Assembly: GCA_035269105.1 (NCBI GenBank)
Contig: DATFJP010000114.1
Location: 1-9,838, forward strand
Origin: JAQYVZ01 sp035269105
Lineage (GTDB): Bacteria; Desulfobacterota; Desulfuromonadia; Desulfuromonadales; BM103
Direction: 5' to 3'
Length of the DNA: 9,838 bases
This document shows, one piece after another, positions 6,111-9,838 of this stretch (positions are counted from its first letter, which is position 1; each line of letters begins with the position of its first letter). The position numbers and the translations under genes are program-made. The notes beneath the pieces were generated by a model that was not told the DNA's origin, did no database searches, and saw only the letters and a list, made by a program, of their open reading frames with translations.

Positions 6111-7355
6111 TCAGGCCTCCTCTCCATCGAGCATGGCCAGAAGCTCTTCACCGTCGACATCGCCTTTCTGTATGGCATCTCTTAACAACAGGCAAAGGCG
6201 CACCAATTCCTCCTCTCGTCCCTGATAGTCGCTGCCGGCGCTGATCAGTTCGTGCAACACATCCTGTTCGATCTCGGCGAGGCTTTGCTGTTCTGCTTCC
6301 GTCTCGCCGGTGCTGCTCACCAGGGAGAGATGGTTTTTTATCTCGACGTGCAAAGGGTTGGCGACCTCTTCAAGAGCCAGGTACAGTCGCTCACGGCCGA
6401 TTTCAAACGGATGAAACCGGACTTTGCCGACCAGCTTTAGTTCCAGTAATGGGCGTCTCTCCGGCTCCTCCGGCAATTGCTCCCTGACCTGGGCGACAAA
6501 CCTCTCCAATGCATCGTCGACATGGCTGGCGCCAGCCAGATTGATGGTCGCGGTCAACATGGGCCGTGGCGAGGTTGGCTGGAAATCAGCCGAGAAGCGG
6601 CCGTCCTCAAAGGTCACCAGGTAGTAACCTTTGGCGTATTTTTCCTCGCCGAAGTTGACGCGCTCCGGCGACCCGGGATTATAGGCAAAGGGTATGCCGG
6701 CGGTGGTTTCGACGATGTACGGCTTATGCCCGTGGCCGAGGGCCACATAGCCGAAGGTTTCCGCCAGCCGGCAGGCATCCTCCGGCTTCATGTTGCCGAT
6801 TTCCACCGGCGAGTAGCTCCAGACGCCGACATGGAAAAGCAGCAGGTTATTGTCGGTGGACACGGCCGCGCAGATCCGGTCGACGTGACTCCCGGCCTGG
6901 GCGCCGATATATCCGAGCCCATAGATATTGACGCCGCTGATGTCGACATGGCCGCCCAGTCCGCTCTCTTCGTCAAAGGCGTCGAAGCGATAGCCGCCGT
7001 CCTCGGTTCGGCAAGGGCGCAGCAGCTTGATATAGCCCATCTGCGACAGGGCCTCCATCCAGGAAATGCTGTCGCGGCGATGAATCCAGTCATGGTTGCC
7101 CTCGATGGCAAGACAGGGAATCTGCGCATCCTTGAGCGGCTGCAGAACCTCGATGGTCCTGGCAAAGGTCTTGGGCAGGATCTGTCCGACATGAAACAGA
7201 TCGCCGCCGATCAGGACAGCATCGACCTGTTGCCGAATGGCGTCGGCGACGATGCCGGCCAGACAGGCAAAAAAGTCGGCGTAGCGCTCCGTCTCGCCCG
7301 GCGAATTGCGGTAGGTTTTGCCGAGATGAATATCGGCCGTGTGGATAAAGCGCAT
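6111..7355 (-). CDS. sbcD: SbcD/Mre11-type metallophosphoesterase nuclease of SbcCD
   Basis: Nuclease subunit partnering the adjacent SbcC ATPase. The 414-residue protein has the complete calcineurin-like metal site in order: D8-I-H10 (HTADIHLGK), D52 in IGGDLFH, G-N87-H88-D89, H175 in LLFHVG, and G-H208-G-H210. These bind two metals, usually manganese, for phosphodiester cleavage. The catalytic domain spans roughly 1-270. The rest matches the capping and Rad50-binding regions; the acidic, helical tail (about 355-414) is the likely contact to the SbcC coiled coil, by analogy with Mre11. Length is typical. The ATG at 7355 has AGGAG 4 bases upstream. It is the first gene of the sbcDC operon, with a candidate promoter about 115 bases upstream. 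Confidence 0.94.
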   Translation of the reverse strand: MRFIHTADIHLGKTYRNSPGETERYADFFACLAGIVADAIRQQVDAVLIGGDLFHVGQILPKTFARTIEVLQPLKDAQIPCLAIEGNHDWIHRRDSISWMEALSQMGYIKLLRPCRTEDGGYRFDAFDEESGLGGHVDISGVNIYGLGYIGAQAGSHVDRICAAVSTDNNLLLFHVGVWSYSPVEIGNMKPEDACRLAETFGYVALGHGHKPYIVETTAGIPFAYNPGSPERVNFGEEKYAKGYYLVTFEDGRFSADFQPTSPRPMLTATINLAGASHVDDALERFVAQVREQLPEEPERRPLLELKLVGKVRFHPFEIGRERLYLALEEVANPLHVEIKNHLSLVSSTGETEAEQQSLAEIEQDVLHELISAGSDYQGREEELVRLCLLLRDAIQKGDVDGEELLAMLDGEEA

Positions 7356-7470
7356 CGAACTCCTGCCTGTCTCAGTTTTGCAAATGTTCGGGATGGCCGC
7401 TGGGGCCGGTTCCTGCTGGGCTCAAGGGCGGTTTCGGGATCAATGAAAAACCACGTCGGCAGCCTGTCTC

Positions 7471-7499
7471 ATTCTAAAAGAAAGGGGTCTTCCAAACAA
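7471..7499 (-). promoter_or_regulatory. Candidate sigma-70 promoter of sbcDC
   Basis: On the minus strand TTGTTT (7494-7499), a 17-base spacer and TAGAAT (7471-7476). The -10 box matches the consensus at five of six positions, the -35 at three. It would leave a leader of about 110 bases before sbcD. Confidence 0.4.
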
Positions 7500-7555
7500 T
7501 GCATATGTGGGTTCGGCATCGGCGGTCCGGCTTGAAACTGCACGTTGCGACTCCC

Positions 7556-7577
7556 GGCAATTGGTGTCATGATTGCC
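7556..7577. repeat. Inverted repeat GGCAAT-N10-ATTGCC in the thioredoxin leader
   Basis: Perfect 6-bp arms at 7556-7561 and 7572-7577, about 40 bases before the small thioredoxin start. It overlaps a weak promoter candidate (TTGCGA at 7545, CATGAT at 7568), which would fit an operator, or it may form a leader hairpin. No regulator is identified. Confidence 0.35.
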
Positions 7578-7616
7578 AGAAGACAGGAGCTTGCCCCTGA
7601 AACCTGGAGGACCATC

Positions 7617-7865
7617 ATGAAAATAGAAGTTCTCGGCGACGGCTGCACCAAATGCCGTGCCTTGAAAAAGAGGGTTGAGCAGGCCGTAAAGGACCTGGAG
7701 CTCGATGCCGAAGTCAGCGCGGTCATGGACCCGGAAAAGCTCGCCGAACTGAAGGCGATGAGCCTGCCGCAATTGGTCGTCGACGGTCGGATGATACCCG
7801 CCGGCAGCCTGAACTCCCTGAATGACATCAAAACCTTCCTGCTTGCACAGGAAGGTCCGGACTGA
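7617..7865 (+). CDS. Small CxxC thioredoxin-fold protein (redox-active disulfide protein 2 type)
   Basis: 82-residue cytoplasmic protein with a minimal thioredoxin or glutaredoxin fold: a first strand MKIEVLGDG, redox site C10-T-K-C13 at the start of a helix, and the cis-Pro segment MSLPQLVVDGRMIPAG followed by a C-terminal helix. It lacks the extra N-terminal strand and helix of normal thioredoxin, matching the archaeal and bacterial TM0996/MTH895-like family. It likely exchanges thiol and disulfide with an unknown partner; relatives often sit beside permease or ArsR genes, neither of which is here. The ATG at 7617 has TGGAGG (7605-7610) 6 bases upstream; an in-frame start at 7545 would add 24 residues without family support. 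The next gene is 92 bases away and has its own promoter, so cotranscription is not certain. Confidence 0.87.
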   Translation: MKIEVLGDGCTKCRALKKRVEQAVKDLELDAEVSAVMDPEKLAELKAMSLPQLVVDGRMIPAGSLNSLNDIKTFLLAQEGPD

Positions 7866-7894
7866 TTCCCCGGTCCTGGCCGCAGCGTTTCCCC

Positions 7895-7924
7895 TTGACT
7901 TTTATTCCATTTTCCATATATATA
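7895..7924 (+). promoter_or_regulatory. Strong-looking sigma-70 promoter for the 4Fe-4S membrane protein
   Basis: TTGACT (7895-7900) is five of six to the -35 consensus. The AT run holds TATATA at 16 bases (7917-7922) or 18 bases (7919-7924) spacing, and TATACT at 7921. The stretch is far more AT-rich than its surroundings. The leader would be about 30 bases, ending in AAGGAG. Confidence 0.6.
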
Positions 7925-7946
7925 CTTTTTGGAATTCAACAAAAAC

Positions 7947-7952
7947 AAGGAG
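7947..7952 (+). promoter_or_regulatory. Ribosome binding site fixing the 4Fe-4S protein start
   Basis: AAGGAG lies 5 bases before the ATG at 7958. It rules out the in-frame TTG at 7895, whose first bases are the promoter -35 box. Confidence 0.7.
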
Positions 7953-7957
7953 AAGCG

Positions 7958-8650
7958 ATGTCCATACCTTCAACCACCACTCTGCACACTCATCTGGCAG
8001 GGCGAAAAGTTCCCGGTAAATGGCTGTTCGGCCTGGTCATGGTCGCAGTCCTGGTGCTGGGTTGGCGTTACCCCCAGGTCGGTTTCGTGGTTCCGGCAGC
8101 GATGATTGCCGGCATCGCCGGCGGTTTTTTCCGTGGCCGCTGGGTCTGCGGCAATCTGTGTCCGCGCGGCAGTTTTCTCGACACCTGGTTCACCCGTCTT
8201 GCCGGGCGCGGAAAGATCCCCGACCTGCTCACCAGAAGCTGGTTCCGCTGGACCATGTTCAGCCTGCTGATGGGCTTCATGGCTTTCCGGCTCGCGGAAA
8301 ATCCCGCCAACCTCAATCACTGGGGGGCTGTTTTCTGGCAGATGTGCCTGATCACCACCCTGGCGGCAATCGTGCTCGGCTTGCGCTTCAGCGCCAGGAG
8401 CTGGTGTGCCTTCTGCCCGGTGGGGACCCTGGCCGGCACCATCGGTGCCGGCAAATATCAGCTGCGGATCAGTTCTTCCTGCAAGGCGTGCGGACTCTGT
8501 GAGGCCAGTTGCCCCATGCAATTCAACATTTCAAGCTTTCGAGAGTCGGGAGTTCTCCCGGAAAACGATTGCCTGAAATGCTCCGCATGTGTTGCTTCCT
8601 GCCCGCGCAGCCAGGTGTTGCACTGGCCGGCCCGGCCGAGCGGGAGCTGA
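7958..8650 (+). CDS. NapH/YccM-like 4Fe-4S membrane protein (polyferredoxin type)
   Basis: 230-residue membrane-bound iron-sulfur protein that probably carries electrons between the quinone pool and a partner reductase or oxidase. Hydrophobic segments lie near residues 22-37, 42-58, 97-111 and 124-143. As in NapH and related proteins, cysteine motifs follow membrane segments: C64-GNL-C68-P and W-C150-AF-C153-P. Two ferredoxin-like clusters follow: C175-KA-C178-GL-C181-EAS-C185-P and C205-LK-C208-SA-C211-VAS-C215-P. All eight cluster ligands are present, so two 4Fe-4S centres are expected. It is shorter than typical NapH (about 280 residues) and no nap or nos gene is near, so its electron partner is unknown; the convergent flavoprotein at 8694-9818 is one candidate by position only. 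Start chosen from AAGGAG at 7947. Confidence 0.85.
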   Translation: MSIPSTTTLHTHLAGRKVPGKWLFGLVMVAVLVLGWRYPQVGFVVPAAMIAGIAGGFFRGRWVCGNLCPRGSFLDTWFTRLAGRGKIPDLLTRSWFRWTMFSLLMGFMAFRLAENPANLNHWGAVFWQMCLITTLAAIVLGLRFSARSWCAFCPVGTLAGTIGAGKYQLRISSSCKACGLCEASCPMQFNISSFRESGVLPENDCLKCSACVASCPRSQVLHWPARPSGS

Positions 8651-8693
8651 ATGGAATCACGGTATCGCCCTCGCGGCATAGGACAAACCGTCT

Positions 8694-9818
8694 TCAGGGA
8701 GAACCCAGATAGGTATCGACACCTCTGAGATACAGATCATACTGGGTTTCCAGCGCCTCTTTGACAACCAGGGCCCCGAAGCCTTTGGCAAGATTGCAGC
8801 GCAGACCCAACCAGCCGACGGCTTCATCAGGTCCGAGGCTGAGCAGGTAGCCCTTCTCCCGGTAGCTGTAGGTCCGCAAACTTTTCTCCCGGCAAAGATT
8901 GATCAGGTTGTGTGCGACCAGCTTGCCTTTTCTGACGGCAGCTTGCGCGGTCATGGTATTCAGACCGGCAGAGGCGAATTGAGCACAATCGCCGCCTGAA
9001 AAAACCTCGGACAGCAGTTGGTCGCCGACTCTCACCCGACCATGCGGGTCGGTCTGCAGCGGCAAGTCAGGAACGACCCCGGGGAACAGCAGGGTCAGGT
9101 GGGACGGCAGAGAAAAACGGCGGTCCCCTTCTGCTGCCGCCAGATCAACCTGCTCATCCTGCTGGCCGAGGTATCTGGTTGCCGGCAGGTAGTCAATGCC
9201 TTCCCGCTCAAGTTTTTTCAATACATACCGATGGACGCCTTCGGGAAGCTCCGGAACCAGGCGGGGGTTGAGATCGATCAGGCGCAGCTTGTGGGCCACG
9301 CTTTTCCGGTTGAGCAAAGCCTGCACCTCGAACAGGACCTGCAAACCGGTCGCCCCGCCGCCGACCAGAGAGACCTGAACATCCTGCTCCTCAGCCCGTT
9401 TCAACAGGGTGTTGAACATCTCCACGGCCCTGCCGCTGCGCAGGTCTTCCTGGGTCACGGTGTTCTCCCCTTCAGGCATCGCCACCGGCGACGCGCCGGT
9501 GCAGACCACCAGCCAATCGAAAGAAATATCCCGGTCGGGCAAGGAAAGGGTCTTTTCACTTTGCAGGCGAACCAGGTCCTCCGGGGACAAGTCAACCCTG
9601 TGTTGGTGAAAGTGTAAAGAATACCTCTTGGCAAGTTCAGCAAAAGGCACGGTGAATTCTGCAAGGGGTTTGGCAAGGGTTTTATGCAAGTTGGTAATCT
9701 TGCAATGCTCCTGATCAGAATCGACCAGATGGAGTTCCAGGTCTTTGCCTTTCCTGGACAGTTCTATGAGGCAGGCCAGCCCGGCATACCCGCCCCCGAT
9801 CACGACAACCCTGCTCAT
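8694..9818 (-). CDS. NDH-2-like FAD/NAD(P)-dependent oxidoreductase
   Basis: 374-residue two-dinucleotide-binding-domain flavoprotein. The N-terminal Rossmann motif V-I-G8-G-G-Y-A-G13 binds FAD, with acidic D33 in LVDSD after the second strand. LVVCTGAS (103-110) is the usual FAD-contact loop, LVGGGATGLQ (151-160) the NAD(P) Rossmann motif, and FSGGDCAQ (273-280) the second FAD contact. The end (SLGPDEAVGWLGL and a helical tail) resembles type II NADH dehydrogenases, which pass electrons from NADH to quinone without pumping protons. I see no cysteine pair arranged as in sulfide:quinone reductase, so that reading is less likely. The ATG at 9818 has AAAGGAG 6 bases upstream (9825-9831). It converges on the 4Fe-4S membrane protein with a 43-base gap that shows no clear terminator. 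The exact acceptor cannot be told from sequence. Confidence 0.85.
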   Translation of the reverse strand: MSRVVVIGGGYAGLACLIELSRKGKDLELHLVDSDQEHCKITNLHKTLAKPLAEFTVPFAELAKRYSLHFHQHRVDLSPEDLVRLQSEKTLSLPDRDISFDWLVVCTGASPVAMPEGENTVTQEDLRSGRAVEMFNTLLKRAEEQDVQVSLVGGGATGLQVLFEVQALLNRKSVAHKLRLIDLNPRLVPELPEGVHRYVLKKLEREGIDYLPATRYLGQQDEQVDLAAAEGDRRFSLPSHLTLLFPGVVPDLPLQTDPHGRVRVGDQLLSEVFSGGDCAQFASAGLNTMTAQAAVRKGKLVAHNLINLCREKSLRTYSYREKGYLLSLGPDEAVGWLGLRCNLAKGFGALVVKEALETQYDLYLRGVDTYLGSP

Positions 9819-9838
9819 CTGTCTCTCCTTTCCAGATT

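Noticed and set aside
6477..7535. Long plus-strand reading frame opposite sbcD (352 codons)
   Set aside because: It is antisense to a gene with a full set of metallophosphoesterase motifs, has no recognisable domain and no good ribosome binding site; GC-rich third positions often open such frames.
7895..7957. Upstream TTG start extending the 4Fe-4S protein by 21 residues
   Set aside because: The TTG is part of a good -35 box, the added peptide is encoded by promoter sequence, and AAGGAG sits before the ATG at 7958.
8651..8693. Terminator between the convergent 4Fe-4S and flavoprotein genes
   Set aside because: The 43-base gap shows no clear hairpin with a T tract on either strand.
8694..9818. 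Sulfide:quinone oxidoreductase identity for the flavoprotein
   Set aside because: The conserved SQR cysteine arrangement is not seen; motifs and tail fit NDH-2-like enzymes better.

Overview
The window looks like a chromosomal segment of a GC-rich anaerobic deltaproteobacterium, most likely of the Desulfuromonadales/Geobacter group. The reasons are a system II (CcsA/ResB) cytochrome c maturation pair, a periplasmic multi-rhodanese protein, a polyferredoxin-type membrane protein, a redox-active small thioredoxin and an NDH-2-like flavoprotein. No ribosomal marker is present, so this placement is inference.

Layout. Bases 1-96 are a structured, non-coding, GC-rich sequence ending at ATGA. Bases 120-1208 (minus) encode an exported protein with three rhodanese domains. 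A 319-base divergent intergenic region (1209-1527) separates it from ccsA-resB (1528-3130, plus), a compact operon for haem delivery and cytochrome c synthesis. Bases 3131-3305 hold a likely intrinsic terminator and a second structured element ending at GTGA. Then on the minus strand come sbcD (6111-7355), sbcC (3673-6108) and a small three-helix membrane protein (3306-3599), reading right to left. SbcD and SbcC are 2 bases apart and form the Mre11/Rad50-type DNA end-processing nuclease. Reading right from a divergent region are a CxxC thioredoxin-like protein (7617-7865) and a NapH-like 4Fe-4S membrane protein (7958-8650) with its own strong-looking promoter. A convergent NDH-2-like FAD/NAD(P) oxidoreductase (8694-9818, minus) closes the window. 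The last three genes could serve electron transfer or thiol redox together, but only proximity suggests this.

Main discovery. The structured sequences at 1-96 and about 3160-3297 are two divergent copies of one RNA element on the same strand. They share a CCGGGG/CCCCGG hairpin, a GAAGC block, a GGCAA-CCGA-AC block at near-identical spacing, and an (A/G)TGAAC right flank. The ATGA/GTGA right junction, hairpin organisation and intergenic placement match what I know of HEARO RNAs, the omegaRNAs of IscB (the Cas9-ancestor nuclease). No iscB gene is in the window, so these would be stand-alone omegaRNA elements, possibly served in trans by an IscB elsewhere. The family name is inference and needs a covariance-model search; the shared architecture of the two copies is visible directly.

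Other points of note are an SbcC zinc hook with C-x6-C spacing instead of CxxC, a CcsA whose haem-binding WWD motif has lost its Asp-Pro and Glu, and rhodanese active-site loops of form CGGxKC in two of three domains.
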